Origin: Methylobacterium terrae
GTDB lineage: Bacteria; Pseudomonadota; Alphaproteobacteria; Rhizobiales; Beijerinckiaceae
Direction of reading: 5' to 3'
Length of the DNA stretch: 64,000 nucleotides
NCBI RefSeq assembly: GCF_003173755.1
Contig: NZ_CP029553.1
Span: 2,430,501-2,494,500 of the forward strand
In this document: positions 24,716 through 35,362 of the stretch, piece by piece
Position numbering within the stretch: the first letter of the stretch is position 1
How the letters are laid out: each line of letters opens with the position of its first letter
Position numbers and translations under genes: made by a program
Notes under the pieces: model-generated
Databases searched by the model: none
What the model was told of the DNA's origin: nothing
The model's input: the letters and a program-made list of their open reading frames with translations, nothing else

Positions 24716-26677
24716 TTGATTGCCCCCGATCTCCGCCTCCCGCGCCCCGGGATCGTCCGGCGCGTCGGCGCCTTCGCGCGCGCCCGGACCGCGCCCCTCC
24801 TCGCGTCGCTGCGCGCGCCCGGCTCCGCCGAGCCCGGCGAAGGTCTGCGCCAAGAAAGTTCGCCCCGAGCGGGCCTGCGTCACGACGCGCTCACCGCCTT
24901 CGGGCTGGGGGCCTCCCGCGCCGCCTCGGCCCCGCCGCTGGTGACGGCCCTGGCGCAGCTGCGGCACGTGGTGCTGGGCGTCGCGGTGCTCAGCGGCGCC
25001 GTGAACCTCCTGGCGCTCGCCGGCTCGTTCTACATGCTCGAGGTCTACGACCGGGTGATCCCGAGCCGCAGCGTGCCGACGCTCGTGGGCCTGAGCCTGA
25101 TCGTGCTGGTGCTCTACCTCGGTCAGGGCTTCTTCGAGCTGATCCGGTCGCGCCTGCTCCTGCGGGCCGGCCGGGCCTTCGACGAGGCCCTGAGCCGCCG
25201 GGTGTTCCGCGCCGTCGTCACCCTGCCGCTGCGCGGCCGGGCGGAGGCCGACGGCCTCAGGCCGATGCGCGACCTCGACCAGATCCGCGCCGCGCTCGCG
25301 GGCGGGGGCCCGGGCGCGCTGTTCGACCTGCCCTGGGTCCCGGTCTATCTCGGCCTGCTCTTCGCCTTCCACGTCTGGATCGGGCTCACCGCGCTCCTCG
25401 GCGCGCTGGCGCTGATCGGCCTGACGATGCTGGCCGAGATCCTCACCCGCCACCACGCCCGCGACGCCCGCGAGGCGGCGGCCGCCCGCGGCTTCGTCGC
25501 CGAGGCGAGCCGGCGCAACGCCGAGACCGTGCGGGCGATGGGCATGGAGCCCGACCTCGCCGGGATCTGGTCCCGGGCGAGCGCCGCCTCGCAGGCCACC
25601 CAGGAGCGCACCGCCGAGATCACGGGGGCGATCCACAACGCCTCGAAGGTGCTGCGGGTGGTGCTGCAATCGGCGGTGCTCGGCGTCGGCGCCTTCCTGG
25701 TGATCCGCCAGGAGGCGACCGCCGGCGTCATCATCGCCGGCTCGATCCTGAGCGCCCGGGCGCTGGCGCCGATCGACCAGGCGATCGGCTACTGGAAGAC
25801 CTTCTCGGCCGCCCGCGAGTGCTGGCGCCACCTCGGTTCGGCGCTCGGCGCCGCCGGCGCGGAGCCCGAGGGGCTGACCCTGCCGGCCCCGCGCGAGGGG
25901 CTGACCGTCGAGCAGGCCAGCGTCGGCCCGCCCGGGGGGCAGCGCCTCACCGCCCTCGATGTCGGCCTGACGCTCACGGCCGGGCAGGGGCTCGGCATCG
26001 TCGGCCACAGCGCGTCGGGCAAGTCGTCGCTCGCCCGGCTGCTCGTCGGGATCTGGCCCGCGGCCCGGGGCGCGGTGCGCCTCGACGGCGCCCGCCTCGA
26101 CCAGTGGCGGCCGCAGGATCTCGGCCGCCACGTCGGCTACCTGCCGCAGGAGGTCGAGCTGTTTCCCGGCACGGTGGCGGCGAACATCGCGCGCTTCCGG
26201 CCGGAGGCGGAGGCCGAGGCGATCATCGCGGCGGCCAAGGCCGCCCGGGTCCACGACCTGATCCTGTCGCTGCCCGAGGGCTACCAGACCCAGATCGGCG
26301 AGCGCGGGGCGCTGCTGTCGGCCGGCCAGCGCCAGCGCCTGGCGCTCGCCCGCGCCCTCTACGGCGATCCCTTCCTGGTGGTGCTCGACGAGCCGAACTC
26401 GAACCTCGACCAGGAGGGCGAGGCGGCGCTCACCGAGGCGATCGTCGGGGTGCGGGCGCGGGGCGGCATCGTGGTGGTGGTCGCCCACCGGCCGAGCGCG
26501 CTCGCGGCGCTCGATCAGGTGATGGTGATGGCCGATGGCCGCGTCCAGGCGCTCGGCCCCCGCGACGAGATCCTGCCCGCGCTCAACCGGCCGCGCGCGA
26601 TGCCGGCCGCCCCGACGGGCTTCGCCGCTGGGTTCGCCCCGATGAGCCTCAAGGTCGCCCAGGGAGGGCGTGCGTGA
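24716..26677 (+). CDS. T1SS ABC exporter, PrtD type, 653 aa
   Basis: The export ATPase of the right T1SS. It lacks a C39-like domain: after a basic N-terminal extension of about 70 residues, the membrane domain starts near residue 83 (FYMLEVYDRVIPSRSVPTL is the PrtD-type hallmark) and runs to about 360. The ATPase shows GHSASGKSSLAR near 430, LSAGQRQRLALARAL near 534 and LVVLDEPNSNLDQEG near 556, the DEPNSNLD form being diagnostic of the protease/lipase exporter branch. Start is a TTG at 24716 with ACGGAG about ten bases upstream; an internal start after the extension is possible. Its stop overlaps the HlyD start. It probably exports the protein encoded just upstream. Confidence 0.9.
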   Translation: MIAPDLRLPRPGIVRRVGAFARARTAPLLASLRAPGSAEPGEGLRQESSPRAGLRHDALTAFGLGASRAASAPPLVTALAQLRHVVLGVAVLSGAVNLLALAGSFYMLEVYDRVIPSRSVPTLVGLSLIVLVLYLGQGFFELIRSRLLLRAGRAFDEALSRRVFRAVVTLPLRGRAEADGLRPMRDLDQIRAALAGGGPGALFDLPWVPVYLGLLFAFHVWIGLTALLGALALIGLTMLAEILTRHHARDAREAAAARGFVAEASRRNAETVRAMGMEPDLAGIWSRASAASQATQERTAEITGAIHNASKVLRVVLQSAVLGVGAFLVIRQEATAGVIIAGSILSARALAPIDQAIGYWKTFSAARECWRHLGSALGAAGAEPEGLTLPAPREGLTVEQASVGPPGGQRLTALDVGLTLTAGQGLGIVGHSASGKSSLARLLVGIWPAARGAVRLDGARLDQWRPQDLGRHVGYLPQEVELFPGTVAANIARFRPEAEAEAIIAAAKAARVHDLILSLPEGYQTQIGERGALLSAGQRQRLALARALYGDPFLVVLDEPNSNLDQEGEAALTEAIVGVRARGGIVVVVAHRPSALAALDQVMVMADGRVQALGPRDEILPALNRPRAMPAAPTGFAAGFAPMSLKVAQGGRA

Positions 26678-27984
26678 TGAACCCGATCACCCCCCGGACC
26701 CAGGCCTCGATCCGCCGCCACCTCCTGGCCGGCGCGGTCGGCGGCGCGCTCCTGTTCGTCGGCGCCGGCGGCTGGGCCGCCCTCGCCGAGTTCTCCGGCG
26801 CCGTCGTCACCGCCGGCTCGCTGGTGGTCGAGTCCGACGTCAAGAAGGTGCAGCACCCGACCGGCGGCGTCGTCGGCGAGTTGCGGGTGAAGAACGGCGA
26901 CCGGGTCGCGGCCGGCGACGTGCTCCTGCGCCTCGACGAGACGGTGCTGCAGGCCAACCTCGCCATCGTCACCCGCTCGATCGACGAAGCGACCGCCCGG
27001 CGCGCCCGGCTCGAGGCGGAGCGCGACGGGGCCCCCGACGTGAGCTTCCCGGACGCGCTGACGGCGCGGGCCGCCGACCCGGTGGTGGCCGGGCTCATCG
27101 CCGGCGAGCGCCGGCTGTTCCAGACCAGGGCCAGCGCCCGCGAGGGCCAGAAGTCCCAGCTCGCCGAGCGGGTCGGCCAGCTCGACGAGCAGATCCGCGG
27201 CCTCGACGAGCAGATCGCCGCCAAGGCCCGGGAGATCGTCCTGATCGAGCGGGAGCTCGGCGGGGTGCGCGACCTGTGGGAGAAGAAGCTCGTGCCGATC
27301 CAGCGGGTGAGCGCGCTCGAGCGCGACCTCGCGCGGCTGGAGGGCGAGAAGGGAACGCTGATCTCGACGATCGCCCAGGTGCGCGGGCGCATCACCGAGA
27401 CGCGGCTGCAGATCCTCCAGATCGACCAGGACCTGCGCACCGAAGTCGGCAAGGAACTGGCGGAGATCCGCAGCAAGGTGTCGGAATACGCCGAGCGGCG
27501 CATCACCGCCGAGGACCAGCTGAAGCGCGTCGAGATCCGGGCGCCGCAGGACGGGCTCGTGCACCAGCTCGCGGTCCACACGGTGGGCGGCGTGGTGGCG
27601 CCCGGCGCCGAGATCATGCAGATCGTGCCGACCGCCGATCACCTGACCGTCGAGGCGAAGCTCGCGCCGCAGGACATCGACCAGGTCCATGTCGGACAGG
27701 CGGCGACCCTGCGCTTCTCGGCCTTCAACCAGCGCACCACGCCGGTCATCACGGGGGCGGTGTCGCGGATCTCCCCCGACCTCACTACCGATCCGCGCAC
27801 CGGCCAGGGCTCGTACACGACCCGCGTCGCCGTGCCGGAGGCCGAGCTGAGGCGCCTCGGCGCCGTGAAGCTCACGCCGGGCATGCCGGTCGAGGCCTTC
27901 ATCCAGACGCAGAGCCGCACGGTGCTGAGCTATTTCACCAAGCCGCTCGCCGACCAGGTCGCCCGGGCGTTCCGCGAGAAGTGA
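26677..27984 (+). CDS. HlyD family type I secretion adaptor (PrtE-like), 435 aa
   Basis: The membrane-fusion partner of the PrtD-type exporter. One transmembrane segment near residues 17-37, the lipoyl half-motif (LRVKNGDRVAAGDVLLRLDE) near 67-86, a long helical hairpin with heptad-like Gln/Leu/Glu runs (about 95-280), the second half (IRAPQDGLVHQLAVH) near 288 and a barrel-like end. The KKVQHPTGGVV near the start of the periplasmic part is typical of the PrtE/AprE branch. It starts at ATG 26677 inside the exporter stop (GTGATG). It would dock a TolC-like outer-membrane protein, for which no gene is present in this window. Confidence 0.92.
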   Translation: MNPITPRTQASIRRHLLAGAVGGALLFVGAGGWAALAEFSGAVVTAGSLVVESDVKKVQHPTGGVVGELRVKNGDRVAAGDVLLRLDETVLQANLAIVTRSIDEATARRARLEAERDGAPDVSFPDALTARAADPVVAGLIAGERRLFQTRASAREGQKSQLAERVGQLDEQIRGLDEQIAAKAREIVLIERELGGVRDLWEKKLVPIQRVSALERDLARLEGEKGTLISTIAQVRGRITETRLQILQIDQDLRTEVGKELAEIRSKVSEYAERRITAEDQLKRVEIRAPQDGLVHQLAVHTVGGVVAPGAEIMQIVPTADHLTVEAKLAPQDIDQVHVGQAATLRFSAFNQRTTPVITGAVSRISPDLTTDPRTGQGSYTTRVAVPEAELRRLGAVKLTPGMPVEAFIQTQSRTVLSYFTKPLADQVARAFREK

Positions 27985-27989
27985 GGGCC

Positions 27990-28020
27990 GGGGCCCGTCC
28001 CCGGAGGACGGGCCCCTTCG
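27990..28020 (+). terminator. Intrinsic-type terminator after the right T1SS operon
   Basis: A perfect 11-bp GC stem (27990-28000 with 28006-28016), five-base loop CCGGA, then TTCG. It lies six bases after the HlyD stop. The stem would also form on the other strand, where a small gene ends at 28028. Confidence 0.75.
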
Positions 28021-28027
28021 CGATTCC

Positions 28028-28120
28028 TCAGCCCCCGATGGCGCCGGAGGCGCCGACCACGGCCACCAGCAGCCCGCAGGCCAGGACGCCGATCATCGCG
28101 TAGGTGACGGTCTTCAGCAT
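28028..28120 (-). CDS. Small membrane peptide, 30 aa
   Basis: A 30-codon gene with ATG at 28120 and a GCGAGGACC ribosome-site-like stretch about nine bases upstream. The product (starting MLKTVTYAMIGVLACGLLVA) is almost entirely one hydrophobic helix with a positively charged residue at position 3, so it would insert in the inner membrane with its N-terminus inside. It converges on the T1SS terminator. Small single-helix proteins of this kind are often missed; no function can be assigned. The ribosome site and clean topology support it, the short length argues for caution. Confidence 0.5.
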   Translation of the reverse strand: MLKTVTYAMIGVLACGLLVAVVGASGAIGG

Positions 28121-28350
28121 CGATGGTCCTCGCTATGCTCGGTTGGACGGTGCCACCGCTCGCAGGTCGCGTGCCAACGCGCCCTCCGGCGGCAGGCGGC
28201 TCCTGGGTAAAACGGCGAACGCTGCGGAAGGTTCATCGCAGCGCACAAATACCGAGGCTTCGATTGAAACGGGGACGTCGGATTGTGCGGTGGCGCACAT
28301 CGGCGGTTCGACGGGACCCATCGCCCGGAACGATTCCCGCCGACGAACCC

Positions 28351-28371
28351 CCCTCCCTCTGCGGGGGAGGG
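28351..28371. repeat. Palindromic element copy 1 (CCCTCCC...GGGAGGG)
   Basis: Seven-base arms CCCTCCC (28351-28357) and GGGAGGG (28365-28371) around TCTGCGG. Related hairpins occur at 28511, 47789 and 51541, all between genes. Confidence 0.6.
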
Positions 28372-28510
28372 TGCCCTGCGGCGAGTGCGAAACACGCGTG
28401 CGCGGGGCGGGAGAGGGGAACCGCGCTCCCGAAGATGACTGAACCGTTTTGAAGGGCGCTCTCAGGATGAGCGTCGCGCTACCCCTCTCCCGCCTCGCTT
28501 CGCTCGCCAA

Positions 28511-28537
28511 CCCTCCCCTGCAGAGGGGAAGGGTTTT
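28511..28537. repeat. Palindromic element copy 2 with trailing T-run
   Basis: CCCTCCCCT and AGGGGAAGGG pair with one bulged A around GCAG, followed by TTTT on the plus strand. It lies 14 bases beyond the 3' end of the ABC exporter gene on the minus strand. Confidence 0.55.
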
Positions 28538-28546
28538 CGCGCGTCT

Positions 28547-30313
<1,767 letters not shown>

Positions 30314-30567
30314 CGTGGCGATCGATCCCGGTTCTTCGCACGCGTGCGACCCACGGTCGGGAGAGGGAAACGGGATGCAAGAACCCCGCCGAACGCCTCT
30401 CCGCACTCTCCCGCAAGCCCCACCCGCTTCTCGCAACGCGCAAGCGTCACCTTATGTTTCAGGCGGACGGTGAAGTCCGTGGTGTAATCCGTCGATCCTG
30501 AACGGGAGTTGAGCGGCGCTGCACCGCACACCGGTTTCCGGCGCCCCGGGCCGCGGATCTCCCGGCC

Positions 30568-31923
30568 TCACGCGTCCCGGGCCCGCCGGGTCTCCGGCAT
30601 GATCAGCACGATCAGGACGAGCGCCGCGAAGGCCACGGCGGCCAGCCCCAGGAAGGCGGCGTGGGAGCCGAAATGGTCGGCCATGTAGCCCGAGAGCGTC
30701 GTGCTGGCCGCGGCCCCCAGGCCCATCGCGGTCCCCACCGCCCCGAGCGCCATGTTGAAGCGGCCGGTGCCGCGGGTGCAGTCGGCGACGATCAGCGGCA
30801 CCATCACGCCGAGCACAGCCGCCGAGATGCCGTCGAAGACCTGCACCGCCACCAAGAGCTCGGGCGCGTCGGTATAGGCGAAGAGCAGGCCGCGGATCGG
30901 AAGGGCGGCGAAGCCCAGGATCAGGAGCGGGCGCCGGCCATAGGCCTGGGCGGCGCGGCCGACCGCCGGCGCGATCAGCGCCATCACCATCTGGGGCGCC
31001 ATGATGCAGGCGGCGATCAGGATCGTGGCGGTCTGGCTCGCCCGCACGGTGAGCACGCTGCCGACCAGCGGCAGCATCGCCGCGTTGGCGACGAAGAACA
31101 GGGTGATGCAGGCGGAGAAGCACAGGAGCGCCCGGTTGGTGAGCAGGAGCTTCAGGCTCGCCCAGCCGCCCGGCGCCTCGCCGCCGTCCGGCGCCTGCGG
31201 CCGCACCACGTCGATCTCGCTCGCGCGCACGAAGTACAGGGCGGCGAGCGTCGGCAGCGCCAGGGCGGCCGTGACGTAGAACACCGCCTCGCTCGACAGG
31301 TAGTAGCCGCAGGCCCCCATGCCGGCGGCGGCGAGCGCGTTGCCGATCGAGGAGAAGCGGGCGTTGCGCCCGAGGCGCTCGCCCAGGCCCGCATGGCCGA
31401 CGAGGCCGAGGCTGATCGCCGCGATCGCCGGCGTGAGGGTGCAGCTCGCGATCGAGTGTGCCGCCATCGAGAGCGCGACGATCAGGAAGGTCGGGAACAG
31501 GGCGAGGCCGGCGGCCGAGAGGCCGATCACCGCCACCGACAGGGCGGCGACGAAGCGCTTCGAGGTCACCCAGTCGACGAAGGCGCCGCCGGGCACCTGC
31601 CCGAACAGGCTGAACAGCCCGCCGATGGTGAGCACGAGGCCGATGTCGGACTGGGTCCAGCTCTGCGAGGTGAAGTAGACCGCCACGAACGGGCCGAAGC
31701 CGGTCTGCAGGTTGGCGACGAAGAACGTGAAGGCGTCGAGGCCGCGGCTGCTGGCGAGCGAGGGCGCCGGCTTCTCCCGCCGCCGGCCCGCCGACCCGCC
31801 GGCCCCGTCCCGCAAGCCGTCGCGGGCGGGATCCTGGCGGGGATCCGGCCGCGCCTCGGTGCGAGGCACGTCCCGGTCGCGATGGGCGAGGGGGCGGCGA
31901 TAGGCCTGGCGCGGTCGCGTCAT
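30568..31923 (-). CDS. MFS transporter, 451 aa
   Basis: An inner-membrane major facilitator protein with about twelve hydrophobic segments, starting near residue 65 (FTFFVANLQTGFGPFVAVYF). Loop motifs such as QVPGGAFVDWVTSKR, an A-motif variant, and a late PLLILGFAALPIRGLLF are visible. The first about 60 residues are Arg/Asp/Pro-rich and lack membrane character, so the true start may be internal, though no better ATG with a ribosome site stands out. The ATG at 31923 overlaps the stop of the PRC-barrel gene, which argues for the longer form. It may be a drug or sugar-phosphate efflux protein; specificity is not readable. Confidence 0.85.
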   Translation of the reverse strand: MTRPRQAYRRPLAHRDRDVPRTEARPDPRQDPARDGLRDGAGGSAGRRREKPAPSLASSRGLDAFTFFVANLQTGFGPFVAVYFTSQSWTQSDIGLVLTIGGLFSLFGQVPGGAFVDWVTSKRFVAALSVAVIGLSAAGLALFPTFLIVALSMAAHSIASCTLTPAIAAISLGLVGHAGLGERLGRNARFSSIGNALAAAGMGACGYYLSSEAVFYVTAALALPTLAALYFVRASEIDVVRPQAPDGGEAPGGWASLKLLLTNRALLCFSACITLFFVANAAMLPLVGSVLTVRASQTATILIAACIMAPQMVMALIAPAVGRAAQAYGRRPLLILGFAALPIRGLLFAYTDAPELLVAVQVFDGISAAVLGVMVPLIVADCTRGTGRFNMALGAVGTAMGLGAAASTTLSGYMADHFGSHAAFLGLAAVAFAALVLIVLIMPETRRARDA

Positions 31924-32732
31924 TTGTCCGGCGGGTTGCGCGCCGCAGCCTGGTCGGCGTCGGGCGCCGCCGGAGGAGGCGACGTCGTCGCGGAGGGTGC
32001 GGGCGCCGCCGGGGGCGCGGCGGGGGCGGCGGTCGCCGGGGCGGCGGGCGTCGCCGGCGCGGGAACCGGGCCTGCGGGACCGAGCACCACGATCGGGTCG
32101 CCGGGCTTGTACTCGGGCGAGACCCGCACCTGGTTGCGGTTGAGCTGCAGCACCGCGCGGCCGGGCTTGTTGTCGGCCGAGAAGTGCAGGGCGCGCCAGT
32201 CGACCGCGATCTTGCGCGAGCCGACGCCGAGGAAGCCGCCGAAATCGATGATCGCGGCCCGGGGCCGGCCGTCCTTGTCGACGATGATGTCGATGATCCG
32301 GCCCATATCCTCGCCGGCGGCGCTGCGCACCGGCTTGCCGAGGACGCCGTCGTAATCCTGGGTGTCGAGCACCGTGGCCGGGGTGCCGGACGGAACCGCC
32401 GGCGCCTGCGCCGCGGGGGCGGGATTCGCGGGCGCCGGGACCTGGTTCGCCGGCGCCTGGGCGGCCGGTGCTTGCCCTGCGGGGGCTTGCCCGGCGGGGG
32501 CTTGGGGCTGGGCCGCGGGCGCTTGAGTTTGGGCCGCGGGCGCCTGCACGGCCGGTGCGGGGGTCGGCGCGGGCGCCGTCGGGGCCGGGGCCGCCGGCTT
32601 CTGGGCGTCCGGCGGTACCGAACCCTGCTGCGCCTGGGTCGCCGTCACGGCCGAGAGCGCGGCGAGGGCCGTCAGCATCGTCCGCAGGGTTCCGGGCAAG
32701 GTTCCGAGCAAGCGGGCCTCTCGCAGCGTCAC
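31920..32732 (-). CDS. Exported PRC-barrel domain protein, 270 aa
   Basis: A probable periplasmic or surface protein. From a GTG at 32732 (AGGA about ten bases upstream) it has a signal-like segment ([17 protein letters not shown], about residues 18-34), a long Pro/Ala/Gln linker to about residue 118, a PRC-barrel domain (about 122-190: [20 protein letters not shown] and [20 protein letters not shown]) and another Ala/Pro tail. An ATG at 32885 or 32972 would give longer forms with a less natural N-terminus. PRC barrels bind proteins or, in the photosynthetic reaction centre H subunit, regulate electron transfer; in this exported form the role is unknown. The stop overlaps the MFS start by four bases, so the two may be co-translated. 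Confidence 0.72.
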   Translation of the reverse strand: MTLREARLLGTLPGTLRTMLTALAALSAVTATQAQQGSVPPDAQKPAAPAPTAPAPTPAPAVQAPAAQTQAPAAQPQAPAGQAPAGQAPAAQAPANQVPAPANPAPAAQAPAVPSGTPATVLDTQDYDGVLGKPVRSAAGEDMGRIIDIIVDKDGRPRAAIIDFGGFLGVGSRKIAVDWRALHFSADNKPGRAVLQLNRNQVRVSPEYKPGDPIVVLGPAGPVPAPATPAAPATAAPAAPPAAPAPSATTSPPPAAPDADQAAARNPPDK

Positions 32733-33153
32733 GCGGTGTGTCCTGCCGGCAACCGCGGCGGAGGCCGGCGGTTCCGAACGCGAGGGGTCCGGATGGCGGA
32801 GGAACGCGGCGAAGTTGTGGGGGCGGGGCGGCAGGGGCAGCCGGGCGGGCGCGTCACCGCCGCGGTCGAGCCGTCGAGCAGACATCGTGGGCCTCCGGGG
32901 CAGGCGCGGCGGCCCGCCCGAGCATCGGTCGTTGGGTTGTCGCGGCGCGCGGGCCTCACGCCGGTCGGGCATCCGGGCCCGCGCCGCGGAAAGCCTACAG
33001 TGCGGTGCACCGGGCGGGATTGTCCAGGCGGATGCCCCGCCTCGCCGCGCTTTCCCGGGGAGTGTGGTTCCGCAATACGGGCGGGTGGCGAGGCCCGGCC
33101 GCCCACGCTACATCGCGGAGGCTCCCGAGGAATCCGTCCGAGAAGCCCGCCCG
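32733..33153. other. Divergent gap between the PRC-barrel gene and pdxJ
   Basis: About 420 bases. If the PRC-barrel gene uses an upstream start, part of this is coding. It must contain the promoter of the pdxJ cluster; no clear -35/-10 pair stands out. Confidence 0.4.
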
Positions 33154-33912
33154 ATGCCCGCGTCCCCCCTCCGCCTCGGCGTCAACGTCGACCACGTCGC
33201 CACCCTGCGCAACGCCCGCGGCGGCACGATGCCGGATCCGGTGCGGGCGGCGCACGCGGCGATCGCGGCCGGGGCCGACGGCATCACCGCCCACCTGCGC
33301 GAGGACCGCCGCCACATCCGCGACGCCGACGTCGAGCGGCTGATGCGCGAGATCGACCGGCCGCTGAACTTCGAGATGGCGGCGACCGACGAGATGCTGG
33401 GGATCGCCCTGCGCCTGAAGCCCCACGCCGCCTGCCTGGTGCCGGAGAAGCGCGAGGAGCGCACCACCGAGGGCGGGCTCGACATCGTCGGCGGCCGCGA
33501 GCACCTCGCCCCGGTCGTCGCCCGCCTCAATGAGGCGGGGGTGCGGGTGTCGCTGTTCGTCGAGCCCGAGCCGCACGTGATGGAGGCGGCGCGCGCGCTC
33601 GGCGCCCCGGTGGTCGAGCTGCATACCGGCACCTACTGCGAGGCGGTGATCGCCGGGGACGAGGCGAAGGTGCGCGCCGAGCTCGCGCGGCTGGCCCGCG
33701 CGGCCGAGCACGGCGGGGGCTTGGGGCTCGAGATCCATGCCGGCCACGGCCTGACCGTCGACAGCGTCGGCCCGGTGGCGGCTCTGCCGCAGGTGCGCGA
33801 GCTCAATATCGGCCACGCCCTGATGGCCGAGGCGATCTTCGACGGGCTGCCCGCCGCGATCCGGGCGATGCGCGCGGCGATGGCGGCGGGCCGCACGGGG
33901 AGCGCCGCATGA
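33154..33912 (+). CDS. pdxJ: Pyridoxine 5'-phosphate synthase, 252 aa
   Basis: Condenses 1-deoxyxylulose 5-phosphate with 3-amino-2-oxopropyl phosphate to make pyridoxine 5'-phosphate, the last ring-forming step of vitamin B6 synthesis. The start ATG at 33154 gives [19 protein letters not shown], the PdxJ N-terminal signature. Further family marks are [41 protein letters not shown] and the phosphate-binding end [15 protein letters not shown] plus ELNIGHALM. Length is typical. It opens the pdxJ-acpS-lepB-rnc-era cluster and overlaps acpS by four bases. Confidence 0.97.
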   Translation: MPASPLRLGVNVDHVATLRNARGGTMPDPVRAAHAAIAAGADGITAHLREDRRHIRDADVERLMREIDRPLNFEMAATDEMLGIALRLKPHAACLVPEKREERTTEGGLDIVGGREHLAPVVARLNEAGVRVSLFVEPEPHVMEAARALGAPVVELHTGTYCEAVIAGDEAKVRAELARLARAAEHGGGLGLEIHAGHGLTVDSVGPVAALPQVRELNIGHALMAEAIFDGLPAAIRAMRAAMAAGRTGSAA

Positions 33913-34310
33913 TCGTCGGCATCGGCTCGGACCTCTGCGACATCCGCCGCATCGAGCGCTCGCTCGAGCGCTTCGGCGACCGCTTCACCCACCGGGTCTT
34001 CACCGAGGGCGAGCGCGCCCGCAGCGACCGGCGCGCCGCCCGCGCCCCGTCCTACGCGCGGCGCTTCGCCGCCAAGGAGGCCTGCTCCAAGGCGCTCGGC
34101 ACCGGCATGAGCCACGGCGTGTTCTGGCGCGACATGGAGGTGGTGAACCTGCCCGGCGGCCGCCCGACCCTGCGCCTGACGAACGGCGCGGCCGACCGCC
34201 TCGCCGCCCTGATGCCGCCGGGCCACCGCCCGGTGGTGCACGTGACGCTGACCGACGATCCCCCGCTCGCCCAGGCCTTCGTCATCATCGAGGCGCTGCC
34301 GGCGGGGTAG
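33909..34310 (+). CDS. acpS: Holo-[acyl-carrier-protein] synthase, 133 aa
   Basis: Transfers the 4'-phosphopantetheine arm from CoA to the serine of acyl carrier protein. The N-terminal [16 protein letters not shown] holds the metal-binding Asp, and [14 protein letters not shown] near residue 53 is the second signature with its Glu and Lys. Length is normal for the single-domain bacterial enzyme. Its ATG lies within the pdxJ stop (ATGA overlap), which suggests coupled translation. A gap of about 245 bases separates it from lepB. Confidence 0.96.
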   Translation: MIVGIGSDLCDIRRIERSLERFGDRFTHRVFTEGERARSDRRAARAPSYARRFAAKEACSKALGTGMSHGVFWRDMEVVNLPGGRPTLRLTNGAADRLAALMPPGHRPVVHVTLTDDPPLAQAFVIIEALPAG

Positions 34311-34554
34311 GTCGCCGACGACCGCGGCGGCGTCGCGGCGCGGAAGGCGAGCCCGAGAGGGGCGTCGGCGCCCGTGCGCCGGACGCCTTCGCCGGCTCGC
34401 GGAGGCACGAACGGACTGATTCGCCCGCGCCGGCCACGCCGCGTTGCGGGCGGGCAAGCGTTGGTCTAGACCCCCCGCACCGCGCAAAAAGCCGGCCGCG
34501 TGCCCTCGGCGGGTGCCCAGGCGCATTCTGCACGGACCGCCGGAGAGAACGAGC

Positions 34555-35346
34555 ATGGATCGCGCACGCACGGACCAGGACCTGAAACGCGGCAAGGATG
34601 CCGGCCTGTGGGACTCGATCAAGGAGACCGTCAAGGTCGGCGTCCAGGCGCTGCTGATCGCCGTCGTGGTGCGCACGCTGCTGTTCCAGCCGTTCAACAT
34701 CCCGTCCGGCTCGCTGATCCCGACCCTGCTGATCGGTGACTATCTCTTCGTGTCGAAGTACTCGCTCGGCTACTCCAAGTACTCGCTTCCCTTGAGCGAG
34801 TACCTGCCGTTCGAGGCCAAGGGCCGGATCTGGGGCGCCGAGCCCAAGCGCGGCGACATCGTGGTGTTCAAGCTGCCCAAGGACAATGCCACCGACTACA
34901 TCAAGCGGGTGATCGGCCTGCCGGGCGACCGGATCCAGGTGATCGAGGGCGTGCTCAACATCAACGGCCGGGCGGTCAAGCGCGAGCGCATCGCCGACTA
35001 CTCGACCACCGACGCCTTCGGCCAGCCGACCCTGGTGCCGCAATACCGCGAGACCCTGCCCAACGGCGTCACCCACGAGATCATCGAGCGCGACGGCGAC
35101 CGCGGCCTGTGGGACAACACCCAGGTCTACACCGTGCCGGCGAACCACTTCTTCATGATGGGCGACAACCGCGACAACTCCACCGATTCCCGCGACCTCG
35201 GCAATGTCGGCTACGTGCCGTTCGAGAACCTGATCGGCCGGGCCGAGGTGATCTTCTTCTCGATCGACGAGGGCGCCGCCGCCTGGCAGATCTGGAACTG
35301 GCCGTGGACGGTGCGCTGGAACCGCCTGTTCAAGCCGATCCACTGA
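34555..35346 (+). CDS. lepB: Signal peptidase I, 263 aa
   Basis: The inner-membrane serine protease that removes Sec and Tat signal peptides. After a short cytoplasmic N-terminus a transmembrane helix spans about residues 28-46; the catalytic serine is Ser53 in PSGSLIPTL and the general-base lysine is Lys117 in DYIKRVIGLPGD. The usual Met after the catalytic Ser is Leu here. The later family boxes MMGDNRDNSTDSRD and NLIGRAE are intact. The ATG at 34555 follows GGAGAGAACGAGC. It is in the classical position upstream of rnc and era. Confidence 0.96.
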   Translation: MDRARTDQDLKRGKDAGLWDSIKETVKVGVQALLIAVVVRTLLFQPFNIPSGSLIPTLLIGDYLFVSKYSLGYSKYSLPLSEYLPFEAKGRIWGAEPKRGDIVVFKLPKDNATDYIKRVIGLPGDRIQVIEGVLNINGRAVKRERIADYSTTDAFGQPTLVPQYRETLPNGVTHEIIERDGDRGLWDNTQVYTVPANHFFMMGDNRDNSTDSRDLGNVGYVPFENLIGRAEVIFFSIDEGAAAWQIWNWPWTVRWNRLFKPIH

Positions 35347-35362
35347 CGGGAGACCGGACGCT

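Larger units (their letters stand above)
28121..28546. other. Gene-free interval with two palindromic repeats
   Basis: No credible gene. It holds two copies of a pyrimidine/purine palindrome (28351-28371 and 28511-28533) built on CCCTCCC with GGGAGGG arms, and a stretch near 28387-28420 with CACGCGTGCG and GGGAGAGGGG that is echoed near 30338-30370 on the other side of the ABC gene. Confidence 0.6.
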
